Shown here: positions 26,563-35,069 of the stretch, piece by piece
Layout: the number at the start of each line of letters is the position of its first letter
How positions within the stretch are numbered: position 1 is the first letter of the stretch
Assembly (NCBI GenBank): GCA_004282875.1
Contig: SHLT01000002.1
Coordinates: 29,709-93,708 of the forward strand
Direction: 5' to 3'
Length of the DNA stretch: 64,000 bases
Origin: Chromatiales bacterium
GTDB taxonomy: Bacteria > Pseudomonadota > Gammaproteobacteria > Steroidobacterales > Woeseiaceae
Program-made: the position numbers and the translations under genes
Notes under the pieces: generated by a model
What the model was told of the DNA's origin: nothing
The model's input: the letters and a program-made list of their open reading frames with translations, nothing else
Database searches by the model: none

Positions 26563-29500
26563 AACACACCGAACTCGCTCTCGGGCGGCCTGTCACGACC
26601 GTCGTCGTCTTCGTCGCCCTCGCGCTCGTAGGTCTCATCGCATCACGACTGCTGCCACTTGAGAAATTTCCGGACATCGAGTGGCCCGGGATCTACGTCG
26701 AAATACCTTATGAAGGGTCCACGCCCGAGGAAGTCGAGCGACTCATCACGAGACCCATTGAAGAAGCCCTGGCGACACTCTCCGGCCTGAAGCGCATGCG
26801 CTCCTGGTCCAATGAGAACCGGGCGCAAGTGCAACTCGAGTTCGACTTTGAACAGAGCATGGGCGCAAAGGGTATCGAGGCCCGCGCCAAGATTGACTCC
26901 ATTCGGCACACGCTCCCGGATGACGTCAGGCGCGTGTTCGTGTTTACGGGATCGCTCGGCGACCAGCCGGTGCTGCAGCTGCGAATCTCGAGCGAGCGCG
27001 ATCTCGCCGACAGCTACGATTTACTCGACCGGCTGTTGAAGCGCCGCCTGGAGCGAATCGACGGTGTTTCGCGCGTGCAATTGCACGGGGTCGACCCGCG
27101 AGAGATCCGCATCTTGTTGCACGCCAATGCGCTCGCCGCCCATGGCATTGACGTTGCCGAACTGCGCGACCTCCTCATCAGCAGCAATTTCGCCGTGAGC
27201 GCCGGCAAGGTGACGGCCGGCGACCAGCGCCTGAGTGTGCGTCCCAGCGGCGAGTTTCAGTCGGTCGAACAAATTCGAGACCTGGTCATTAGTCCGGAGG
27301 GCTTGCGGCTCGATGACATTGCCGATGTCGATCTCATTACCCCGGAGCGCAACTACGGCCGGCACCTGGATCGCAGCTACGCGATTGGCGTCGAGGTCAG
27401 CAAGACCACAGGCGCCAACCTGGTGACCGTTACCGACGCCGTTATTGCGGAGGTGGAAGAGATCGGCAAGCTGCCGCAGATGCGTGGCATCAATATTTTT
27501 CCGCTCGATAACCAGGGCGAGAGCGTCCGGGGGTCCCTGACCGATCTGATGAATGCAGGGCTGGTGGGAGGACTGCTCGCCATCGTCGTGCTCTACCTGT
27601 TCCTGCGCCAGGTCTCGACAACGCTCATCGTCACCGCGTCGGTACCCTTCTCGCTCCTGATCACGCTGGGCGCGATGTACTTCGCCGGCCTGTCATTGAA
27701 TATCCTGTCGATGATGGGACTGATGCTGGCCGTCGGCATGCTGGTCGATAATGCGGTCGTCGTTACGGAGAGCATCTTCCGCTACCGGCTGGCCGACAAC
27801 AGTCAGCCGTTCAAGGCAACGCTGAGCGGCGTCCGCGAAGTTGGCATCGCTGTGATCGCCGGCACCGCGACGACCATCATTGTTTTCGCACCCATGATCG
27901 TCGGTGAGCGGTCGGACATCATGGTATTCCTCTCACACGTCGCAATCACGATTATCGTGGCACTGACCGCTTCACTGCTGATCGCGCAGACCCTCGTGCC
28001 GATGCTTGCCGCTCGCCTGCCGGTCCCTCCCAAACCCAAGAAGGGCGCGATGATCGCGCGACTGACCCGACGTTACGAGAGGGCTCTGAAGTGGGTTGTC
28101 AGGCACCCGCGCTGGTCCGGAGTCGGAATAGTCCTCGTGTGTATTCTCGGAATGATGCCGCTACCTCCACCGCTTGGTCTGGATCTAGTGAAGTTCGACA
28201 TGTGGCCACAGGACGCGACCCGGCGCCTGCAGATGCCCTATCACATCGAGGGCCAGCACTCGATCGAGACCGTCGAAGCGACGGTCGACAGAATCGAGGA
28301 GTACCTGTTCTCCCGCCAGGAAGAATTCAATATCGAGTCCGTGTACTCCTACTATCAGCAGGACTTCGCCGTATCGACACTGCTGCTGACCGAAGACGAG
28401 GACGCCACGCTCTCGACCCGGGAAGTGATCGAGAGAATCGAAGCCGACCTGCCGCTTATCGCCATTGGCAGCCCGAGTTTCGACTGGGAGCAACAAGGTG
28501 GTGGCGAAGGTTTCAGCTTGCAGATTTCCGGTGATTCGACCGAGGTGCTGAATGGCCTGGGCAACGAAGTTGTGCGCGTACTGAGATCCGTGGAAGGACT
28601 GAAGGACCTGCGCACCGATGCCGAATCCGGCGAGCAGGAGATTCGCGTCTCGATAGACCGCGATCGTGCCGCGGCACAGGGGCTCACGGCACAGGATATC
28701 GCCCAGATGATCAGCATCGCGATGCGCGGCGAAAACCTGCGCGAATTCCGCGGCGAGTTTGGTGAGGTCGCCGTACATCTTGCCTTTCGCGAGAACGACC
28801 GTCAGAGCGTCGAGCAGCTGAACGATCTGCCACTGTTTACACCGGATGGCCGCCGTGTCTCGCTCGGCAGCGTCGCGAACCTGTCGATGGGGCGCTCCCC
28901 GGAGACCATCCAGCGCACGGACCGGCAGACCTCTGTCATGGTGACGGCATCCATGGAAGGCGAGTTTACGATGGATGACGTTCGCGAGCCGGTGCAGAAC
29001 CTCATGGACCAGTTCGAACTGCCGCCAGGCTACGCGTGGAAGTTCGGGCGTGGTTTCGAGCGCAACGATGAGACGCAGGCAACAATGATCACGAACATGC
29101 TGCTCGGGGTAGCCTGTATCTTCCTCGTCATGGCCGCACTGTTCGAGTCGCTGGTGCTGCCGTTCTCGATCATTCTCGGCTCAATCGTATTTTCGATCTT
29201 CGGCGTGTTCCTGTTTTTTGCCGCGACCGGTACGACGTTCTCATTCATGGCGATGATCGGCATCATGATTTTGATAGGTGTTGTCGTGAACAACGGCATT
29301 GTCCTCGTCGATCACATAAACAATCTCAGAATCGAGGGTGTGCCGAGGGGCGAGGCGATCGTGACCGCAGGAAGAGATCGCCTGCGTCCGATTCTCATGA
29401 CTGTCGCAACGACGATTGTCGGGCTGACGCCGCTCGCCGTGGGCAATACGCAGGTCGGGGGTGATGGTCCTCCGTATTACCCGATGGCAAGGGCGATCAT

Positions 29501-29681
29501 CGGCGGGCTGGCGTTCTCGACGCTTGTATCCCTGCTCGTCGTGCCTGCCCTGTATCTCTACTTCGACAACCTGGCGGCCTGGGGCCGCAAAGTCATGCGG
29601 ATGGCGAAGAGCCCGAAGAGCAGCAATAAACCGAAAGAACCGCCGCCCGAGTCGACGACAACGATGGTGTCGCCCCCGTAG
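26559..29681 (+). CDS. RND efflux permease
   Basis: 1040 aa; LLPLEKFPDIEWPGIYVEIPYEGSTPEEVE, VGMLVDNAVVVTESI, IMILIGVVVNNGIVLVDHIN; ATGA overlap with previous permease. Confidence 0.95.
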   Translation: MKHTELALGRPVTTVVVFVALALVGLIASRLLPLEKFPDIEWPGIYVEIPYEGSTPEEVERLITRPIEEALATLSGLKRMRSWSNENRAQVQLEFDFEQSMGAKGIEARAKIDSIRHTLPDDVRRVFVFTGSLGDQPVLQLRISSERDLADSYDLLDRLLKRRLERIDGVSRVQLHGVDPREIRILLHANALAAHGIDVAELRDLLISSNFAVSAGKVTAGDQRLSVRPSGEFQSVEQIRDLVISPEGLRLDDIADVDLITPERNYGRHLDRSYAIGVEVSKTTGANLVTVTDAVIAEVEEIGKLPQMRGINIFPLDNQGESVRGSLTDLMNAGLVGGLLAIVVLYLFLRQVSTTLIVTASVPFSLLITLGAMYFAGLSLNILSMMGLMLAVGMLVDNAVVVTESIFRYRLADNSQPFKATLSGVREVGIAVIAGTATTIIVFAPMIVGERSDIMVFLSHVAITIIVALTASLLIAQTLVPMLAARLPVPPKPKKGAMIARLTRRYERALKWVVRHPRWSGVGIVLVCILGMMPLPPPLGLDLVKFDMWPQDATRRLQMPYHIEGQHSIETVEATVDRIEEYLFSRQEEFNIESVYSYYQQDFAVSTLLLTEDEDATLSTREVIERIEADLPLIAIGSPSFDWEQQGGGEGFSLQISGDSTEVLNGLGNEVVRVLRSVEGLKDLRTDAESGEQEIRVSIDRDRAAAQGLTAQDIAQMISIAMRGENLREFRGEFGEVAVHLAFRENDRQSVEQLNDLPLFTPDGRRVSLGSVANLSMGRSPETIQRTDRQTSVMVTASMEGEFTMDDVREPVQNLMDQFELPPGYAWKFGRGFERNDETQATMITNMLLGVACIFLVMAALFESLVLPFSIILGSIVFSIFGVFLFFAATGTTFSFMAMIGIMILIGVVVNNGIVLVDHINNLRIEGVPRGEAIVTAGRDRLRPILMTVATTIVGLTPLAVGNTQVGGDGPPYYPMARAIIGGLAFSTLVSLLVVPALYLYFDNLAAWGRKVMRMAKSPKSSNKPKEPPPESTTTMVSPP

Positions 29682-30313
29682 ACAGCATCTCGAGTCGAGT
29701 CCTCCAGCGGAATGATTGACAGCTCGGAGGTATCCTCCGGCCCTATGCTGGTGAGATAGGTCCCGTCATAGGCGTCAAACAGTTCGATCAGCAGGTCGTA
29801 GTTACCTGTCGGGTAACCGGACACGAGTTCGGTTTCGACGATGTAGTCGTCGTCGCTCGTGCTGCCAAACAAGGTGAAATCATCAGTCGCCGCGTATTCC
29901 TCCCAGGGCCCTAGCTCATAACTCAGGTAGAGCACGGCGTAGACATCGGCCACGGCGTAGGTCGTGTCAGCGTCAAACAGGAGATCGATGCCGGCGAAGT
30001 AGCCATCCCGATCATGATCGGCAAACAGCTGCAGATCCACATCGTAGAACCAGAAGTTGGGGTCCCCGGACTGGGTAACGACGCCACCGGACTTGAGCTG
30101 TGCCGAACGCCTGTCCTTCTTGCTTCGGGGTCCGTCTGTCCTCAGCGGCGCGTACTCATCGAAGGTCGCATTGTCGGTACCGACACTGCCGCGCGGAATA
30201 TCCGTTCCTTGCGACGTCATGCTCTGCCGGGGCTCGACGGTCGTTTCCGCCATGCCGGCACTCGCCAGCAGGAGCAGAACTATTGATAAAGTTGTGCGGG
30301 TCACGTTTTTCAT
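29558..30313 (-). CDS. exported protein with GlyGly-CTERM-like C-terminus (choice-of-anchor-type)
   Basis: Signal peptide MKNVTRTTLSIVLLLLASAGMAE; C-terminus DSGGGSFGLLLLFGLFAIRMTLRPQ; 124-bp antisense overlap with the RND gene. Confidence 0.8.
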   Translation of the reverse strand: MKNVTRTTLSIVLLLLASAGMAETTVEPRQSMTSQGTDIPRGSVGTDNATFDEYAPLRTDGPRSKKDRRSAQLKSGGVVTQSGDPNFWFYDVDLQLFADHDRDGYFAGIDLLFDADTTYAVADVYAVLYLSYELGPWEEYAATDDFTLFGSTSDDDYIVETELVSGYPTGNYDLLIELFDAYDGTYLTSIGPEDTSELSIIPLEDSTRDAVYGGDTIVVVDSGGGSFGLLLLFGLFAIRMTLRPQAARLSK

Positions 30314-30446
30314 AACGACGTCCTCTCGTTGCTTACAGTGTCATTTGGCACCCATCACACTGAATCGACGCTGAACCTTGTGGGCTTGCACGCAAATGCA
30401 TGCGACCATGTTCAGCTCGCATTCACATTACGGACAAGACCCACCG

Positions 30447-31337
30447 ATGGCGGCGACAATCGACCCCGAAAACGTGCCGAGGGCCGCCGCCTGGCTGTTA
30501 CTGGGTGTTGCCGGCGGGCTTGGTCTGGACCTCTGCGCCAAGGAGATTCTCGCAACCTATTCGCTTGTGCAGTTCATTTTGCTGCGCAGTCTTATTGCTA
30601 TCGCCATCATGTTGTCTATTGCGCCACAGTTCGGTGGTTTGCGGGCGTTACACACCCGGGAAGTCGGCTGGCACGTGTTGCGGTCGGTGTTCGCGATTGG
30701 CGCGATGTTCGGCTTTTTCTACGGACTGGCTCGAATGCCGCTCGTGGATGCGCTGACCCTGGGTTACACGGCGCCGCTCATCATGACCGCCCTGTCCGCC
30801 GTCTTTCTCGGAGACGAAATCGGCTGGCGCCGATGGCTCGCCGTTGGCCTGGGCTTCATTGGCGTGCTCGTCATGTTGCGGCCGGGGCGCGGGGAATTCT
30901 CGTTTGCCGCGATAGCTGTTCTGATTGCCGCTTTCTGTTACGCCTGCCAGGCGATCACTGCCCGGCGGCTCGGTCGAACCGAGTCCACGTTTTCCCTGGC
31001 CTTCTACGTTGTCGTCGGCCCGCTAATAGTGGCGGTCGCCCTGTACGATACCGACACCTGGCTGTCTCCGGATGTCAGCGGCTGGGCTCTCATCCTGGGC
31101 GCAGCTGTGTGCTCGCTTTTTGCCTGGGTTGGATTCGTCAACGGCTATCGTGCCGTGTCGCCCGCGATACTCGCACCCCTCGAGTACCTCGCCCTGGTGG
31201 CGGGCGCCATTGCGGGCTTCCTGATCTGGGACGAGGTACCCGACCGGTGGGTCGTAGTGGGTGCCATTGTCATCATGGCTTCAGGGGTCTTCGTTGTGTA
31301 TCGCAGCAGCCTTCAGAATGTCGACGTTCGCGAATGA
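30447..31337 (+). CDS. DMT superfamily (EamA) transporter
   Basis: Ten-TM EamA-like duplicated pattern (ALTLGYTAPLIMTALSAVFLGDEIGWRRWLAVGLGFIGVLVMLRPG; AILAPLEYLALVAGAIAGFLIWDEVPD). Start uncertain (30378, 30408 or 30447). Confidence 0.9.
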   Translation: MAATIDPENVPRAAAWLLLGVAGGLGLDLCAKEILATYSLVQFILLRSLIAIAIMLSIAPQFGGLRALHTREVGWHVLRSVFAIGAMFGFFYGLARMPLVDALTLGYTAPLIMTALSAVFLGDEIGWRRWLAVGLGFIGVLVMLRPGRGEFSFAAIAVLIAAFCYACQAITARRLGRTESTFSLAFYVVVGPLIVAVALYDTDTWLSPDVSGWALILGAAVCSLFAWVGFVNGYRAVSPAILAPLEYLALVAGAIAGFLIWDEVPDRWVVVGAIVIMASGVFVVYRSSLQNVDVRE

Positions 31338-31349
31338 CTGGCGCAAAAA

Positions 31350-31374
31350 AAAACGGGCCGTCGGGCCCGTTTTC
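31350..31374 (+). terminator. rho-independent terminator after the DMT transporter
   Basis: AAAACGGGCC-GTCG-GGCCCGTTTT. Confidence 0.85.
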
Positions 31375-31393
31375 CGTATCTTGATGTTGTGCC

Positions 31394-31837
31394 TCAGACG
31401 TCGCCAGCGACCAGTCCCGCAATCTGCGCCGGCGTAACGTTCAACGCGGCAACCACATTATTGAAGAAATCGACTTCGAGCCCACTCACCGTTGAGTCAC
31501 TTCGAAATACCTCGGTGAGCGCCTGGACGACTTCCGCGCGATGCGCATCGCTCAATTTTTTCTGAACGCCGCGCAAATACTTCACCAGCGTTGCCTCGGC
31601 GTAGAGCTCTTCGCGCGCCGCGACGCGAACGTCGGCAGAACTGAATTCCTTGCCAGTGTGGTTCTTGAGAATAGCCTGGATTTTTTCAACCTCGACATGC
31701 TGGATACTCACGTCCGCATCGGCAGCGCGCGCCAAGGTCATCAGCAGGGTTTCTTCGAACAGATCGTTCTCATGCTCCGCGCTAACTTCGGAGCCACCGA
31801 ACAATTTGAGTACGTAATTGAGATCTGCAATTGCCAT
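31394..31837 (-). CDS. TerB-like (tellurite resistance TerB fold) protein
   Basis: ETLLMTLARAADADVSIQHVEVEKIQAILKNHTGKEFSSADV and a downstream helical repeat typical of TerB-like proteins. Confidence 0.75.
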   Translation of the reverse strand: MAIADLNYVLKLFGGSEVSAEHENDLFEETLLMTLARAADADVSIQHVEVEKIQAILKNHTGKEFSSADVRVAAREELYAEATLVKYLRGVQKKLSDAHRAEVVQALTEVFRSDSTVSGLEVDFFNNVVAALNVTPAQIAGLVAGDV

Positions 31838-31944
31838 TTTCTACTCTCTTATATTTTATTGCGGGCTGCATCCCGAGGCAGGCCGTCAATAATAACCCAC
31901 AAAATGCGTCGAATTGAAGGCTTATTTATTACTTAAGTATTCGC

Positions 31945-31973
31945 TTGGAATTTGTTGATTTACAAGACATACT
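31945..31973 (+). promoter_or_regulatory. putative sigma70-type promoter for the small ORF unit
   Basis: TTGGAA-N17-CATACT (each hexamer 4/6 to consensus, optimal spacing), about 33 nt before the ATG. Confidence 0.4.
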
Positions 31974-31991
31974 GGTTTCGGGCAAACAAAC

Positions 31992-32097
31992 AAAAGGAGG
32001 TGATCCATGTCTCGTGGGATAACAAAGGTATCTGAAAAACCTGTGGGTCTGACGCGAAAGATGGAGCACCGCTACTCGCTTCGCTAGTCCTCCTTTT
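31992..32097 (+). promoter_or_regulatory. SD/anti-SD inverted repeat flanking the small ORF
   Basis: AAAAGGAGG (31992-32000) and CCTCCTTTT (32089-32097), perfect 9-nt complement; alternative pairing TATCTGAAAA (32029-32038) with TTTTCAGGTA (32094-32103). Confidence 0.55.
32007..32087 (+). CDS. candidate 26-aa small protein MSRGITKVSEKPVGLTRKMEHRYSLR
   Basis: ATG preceded by AAAGGAGGTGATCC (31993-32006), complementary to the 16S rRNA 3' tail; 6 nt between AGGAGG and ATG; stop TAG 32085; followed by a terminator. Below the 60-aa cutoff of the ORF track. Confidence 0.55.
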   Translation: MSRGITKVSEKPVGLTRKMEHRYSLR

Positions 32098-32116
32098 CAG
32101 GTATTTGATTCCACGG

Positions 32117-32140
32117 AAGGCCGCCGACAGGCGGCCTTCT
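32117..32140. terminator. terminator hairpin between the small ORF and the class V aminotransferase gene
   Basis: AAGGCCGCC-GACA-GGCGGCCTT followed by CTTTG. Confidence 0.7.
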
Positions 32141-32144
32141 TTGT

Positions 32145-33392
32145 TCATGCGGCCAGAATCTGCCGCAATTCGGCAAGCAATTCGTCCAGTTCTTCGCGGC
32201 TGTTGTAATGCACCGGCCCAACGCGCACAGCGCCGCCCGACTCGTAGATGCCGAGGGTCCTGGCGACTTCCACGGCGTAGTTGTGACCGCTCCAGACAAA
32301 GATATTCTGCCGGCCGAGCCACTCTGCAATGCGGGCAGGCGAATGACTCGAATGTGTGAATGCAACCGTGGGTACGCGACGATCCATGGCGTCGGCGGCC
32401 GTAATTCCCAGCACCCTCACGCCATCAAGGCCGTGTAGCCCGTCGATCAAATGTTCAGTGAGCGACTTCTCGTAGTCGAACAACAGCTCCATCGCCGCGA
32501 CCAGTGCCGCTCGCCCGCCTTCGGCCCCGGTCATCGATGTGCCGATCCATTCGAAATAGTCGACGGCCGCCTTGATGCCCGCAAAACCTTCATGACTTTG
32601 CGTACCGGTCTCGAAGCAGCCGGGTACGTCTTTCGGCGCGGGCCTGACCTTGTAGGGTTCGAGTCGCTCGAGCACATCGAGCCGCCCCCACAACACACCC
32701 TGGTGCGGTCCGAAGAACTTGTAGGGCGAACACACGAGGAAGTCACAGCCGATCGCCTGTACATCCGTCGCGACATGCGGCAGCGACTGGACTGCATCGA
32801 TATAAGTAAGCACGCCGGCCGCCCGCGCTCGCGCGCAGATTGACGTGACGTCGTTCAGGGTACCGGTCAGGTTGCTGGCGCCGCCCACGCAGATGAGCCG
32901 CGTTCGATCGGTCAGCAATTCGTCCAGGTCGTTCAGATCGAATTCAAAGGTCTCAGGGCTGAAAGGCAGCCACCGGACGTTGAGGTCGAGGTCCTTCGCC
33001 ATCAGCACCCAGGGCCAGACGTTGGCATCGTGATCCATGCGGGACAGGATGATTTCGTCACCCGACTGGAACAGCCTCCCGATCGAGCGTGACAGGTGCA
33101 TCGTGATCGTCGTCATGTTCTGGCCGAAGACGATCTCCCGGGCCGATGGCGCGTTGAGAAGGTTTGCCATCGCCTCACGTGCGGATTCGACAACCTCATC
33201 AGCGGCGGCCGACGACGGAAAGCAGCCACCGAGATTTGCGTTGCTCTGCAGCAGGCAGTCGGACATGGCCGCAACGACACCACCCGGCACCTGGGTTCCG
33301 GCCGGGTTGTCGAGGTAGATACGGCGTCGACCGTTATCCTGAATCGCGAGCGCCGGAAACTGCGCTCGCACGGCGTCGAGGTCAAAGGACAT
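32145..33392 (-). CDS. cysteine desulfurase-like protein (aminotransferase class V)
   Basis: YLDNPAGTQVPGGVVAAM, VCSPYKFFGPHQGVLWGR (PLP lysine), NYAVEVARTLGIYESGGAVRVGPVHYNSREELD. Confidence 0.92.
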   Translation of the reverse strand: MSFDLDAVRAQFPALAIQDNGRRRIYLDNPAGTQVPGGVVAAMSDCLLQSNANLGGCFPSSAAADEVVESAREAMANLLNAPSAREIVFGQNMTTITMHLSRSIGRLFQSGDEIILSRMDHDANVWPWVLMAKDLDLNVRWLPFSPETFEFDLNDLDELLTDRTRLICVGGASNLTGTLNDVTSICARARAAGVLTYIDAVQSLPHVATDVQAIGCDFLVCSPYKFFGPHQGVLWGRLDVLERLEPYKVRPAPKDVPGCFETGTQSHEGFAGIKAAVDYFEWIGTSMTGAEGGRAALVAAMELLFDYEKSLTEHLIDGLHGLDGVRVLGITAADAMDRRVPTVAFTHSSHSPARIAEWLGRQNIFVWSGHNYAVEVARTLGIYESGGAVRVGPVHYNSREELDELLAELRQILAA

Positions 33393-33395
33393 GGG

Positions 33396-33602
33396 CTATT
33401 CCTGTGGTTTACCGCCCCACTTCTCACGGTGCGCATCTTCGGCGCGCTGACGAACTTTTGCGTGCCGGCGTGTCAGCAACAGAGAATTGGGGTCGCATAC
33501 TTCGGCTTTGATGATGCCAAGGTCACTGGCAGCATCGAACAGACTGGGATACCAGCGTTCCCAGTTCGGCAGTCGGGCCTCGACTTTGTCGCGAAGTGTC
33601 AT
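33396..33602 (-). CDS. hypothetical protein (68 aa)
   Basis: Complete ORF immediately upstream of the class V aminotransferase on the same strand. Confidence 0.6.
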   Translation of the reverse strand: MTLRDKVEARLPNWERWYPSLFDAASDLGIIKAEVCDPNSLLLTRRHAKVRQRAEDAHREKWGGKPQE

Positions 33603-33647
33603 GGGCGCAATGTAACCGAGGGCTCACGCCAAGACAATGAACTGGTA

Positions 33648-33986
33648 CTAATCCTCGAGCATACTCAGTGAGAACATCGCTACCCCGAGAACCAGGGCGC
33701 CGGTCACGATGAGTTGCAGCGACGGCAGGCTCCCTTCCAGAGACGGCACCAGGTCTCCCGGCATACTCAACAACAACTCGTAAACGCCGGTCACAAGCGC
33801 CGCCATCGGCCTGAACGCTATAAGGAGGCCAATGCCCACTGCGACGGGCAGCGTAATTCGCCGAAGCCACAACTTGCGCCGGACGCGCCGCACAATCTGG
33901 TTGCTGAACCCGTTATCCGCTATCGGTGCCGACTCGAACATCGACTCGAGTAAGCGATCCTGTTCGTCTTTCATTCGCTCAGCCAT
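33648..33986 (-). CDS. small membrane protein downstream of an ECF sigma factor (possible anti-sigma)
   Basis: ATG 33986 overlaps the sigma factor stop by 8 nt; two predicted TM segments after a basic N-terminal region. Confidence 0.65.
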   Translation of the reverse strand: MAERMKDEQDRLLESMFESAPIADNGFSNQIVRRVRRKLWLRRITLPVAVGIGLLIAFRPMAALVTGVYELLLSMPGDLVPSLEGSLPSLQLIVTGALVLGVAMFSLSMLED

Positions 33987-34530
33987 GTTGATGATCTTTG
34001 ATATCAAAACTTGTCCTGATCTTTTCTTTACCACGAAATATTACAGATTTCACGCTGCCAACCGGCATGGACGTCGCTTCACTGATCTCGCGATGCGACA
34101 AGCCGCAGGCATAAGACATAACCATGATCGCGCGCTCCTCTTCCGACAACACGGCGAGAAACTTGTCCAGATCGGTGACTTCGTCGGCCTGCACGGCATA
34201 CGTACGAGACTCCGCCTCTGATACATGCCCAACCTGCTCCAGTATTTCGGCATAGCGCTTCGATTTGCGCTTCGACTGCAGGAACGTCGTGTAGGCGATC
34301 TTCAGCAACCAGCCAATGAACGTGCCGCTGCCCGAGTAAGTGTGCAGCTTGTCCCAGGCCCGCATAAAACAGTCCTGTGCAAGATCATCCGCGGCGCTCA
34401 TGTCACCGCTCAGCTTGCGCAGGAAATTGCGCACGTGAGATTGGTGGCGGCGAATGAGCTCGCCAAAGGCACGCGTATCCTGGACGGCCACAATCCTCGC
34501 GACGAGCTCATGATCTTCACCCCAGGTCAA
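33979..34530 (-). CDS. ECF-type RNA polymerase sigma factor
   Basis: DDLAQDCFMRAWDKL (region 2) and EERAIMVMSYACGLSHREISEATSMPVGSVKSVIFRGKEKIR (region 4). Confidence 0.93.
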   Translation of the reverse strand: MTWGEDHELVARIVAVQDTRAFGELIRRHQSHVRNFLRKLSGDMSAADDLAQDCFMRAWDKLHTYSGSGTFIGWLLKIAYTTFLQSKRKSKRYAEILEQVGHVSEAESRTYAVQADEVTDLDKFLAVLSEEERAIMVMSYACGLSHREISEATSMPVGSVKSVIFRGKEKIRTSFDIKDHQHG

Positions 34531-34542
34531 GACAGCGAATCC

Positions 34543-34902
34543 TCAGTCGTCTCGCTTGGCGAACTTGTGAAGAATCAGGTAGGCGATGCCAATTACGCAT
34601 GGAAATGCGGAGATGCCGAGTAATGGCCCGGTCGCATCTTCCTCGGGAATTGCAAAACTAAACATCGCGATACCGATTGCAACGGCGATCCAGATGACAC
34701 CAAGCCGGAGATCCCGGTCTTTGGGCGCCTTCGGGTGCCCGAGCCGATCAATCAGTTCCGGGCTCAACTCGTGGCCCTTATCGAGGGCGACACGAATCGT
34801 GTCCTGCATGTCCCTGCGGCCGCGCGCACGCAGCCAGAAAAATACTCCCAACAAAATCGTCGGTGCGATTACGCCCGCGAATCCAATCCATTCACCTGTC
34901 AC
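34543..34902 (-). CDS. small membrane protein (DUF6249-like)
   Basis: Three TM segments; LDKGHELSPELIDRLG-type linker. Confidence 0.65.
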   Translation of the reverse strand: MTGEWIGFAGVIAPTILLGVFFWLRARGRRDMQDTIRVALDKGHELSPELIDRLGHPKAPKDRDLRLGVIWIAVAIGIAMFSFAIPEEDATGPLLGISAFPCVIGIAYLILHKFAKRDD

Positions 34903-35069
34903 TGTCTTTTCTCCCGTTAAGCATTATCTGCATCAGCAGTCTTCACCCGTAAGATGCCCGTCGATGAGCTTTTGGATGCAGCTATTTAAGTTGTTGTTTT
35001 TATTGATTTTAGTGTAGCACGTGGTCGCCGTTTAGACCCAAAACCCCGAAGCCGCCGTTAACAACGGGC

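Noticed and set aside
31993-32007. AAAGGAGGTGATCCA as a possible fragment of an rRNA operon
   Set aside because: Only about 15 nt match the complement of the 16S 3' end and the flanks diverge at once. Placement 5' to an ATG fits an SD, so no rRNA feature is called.
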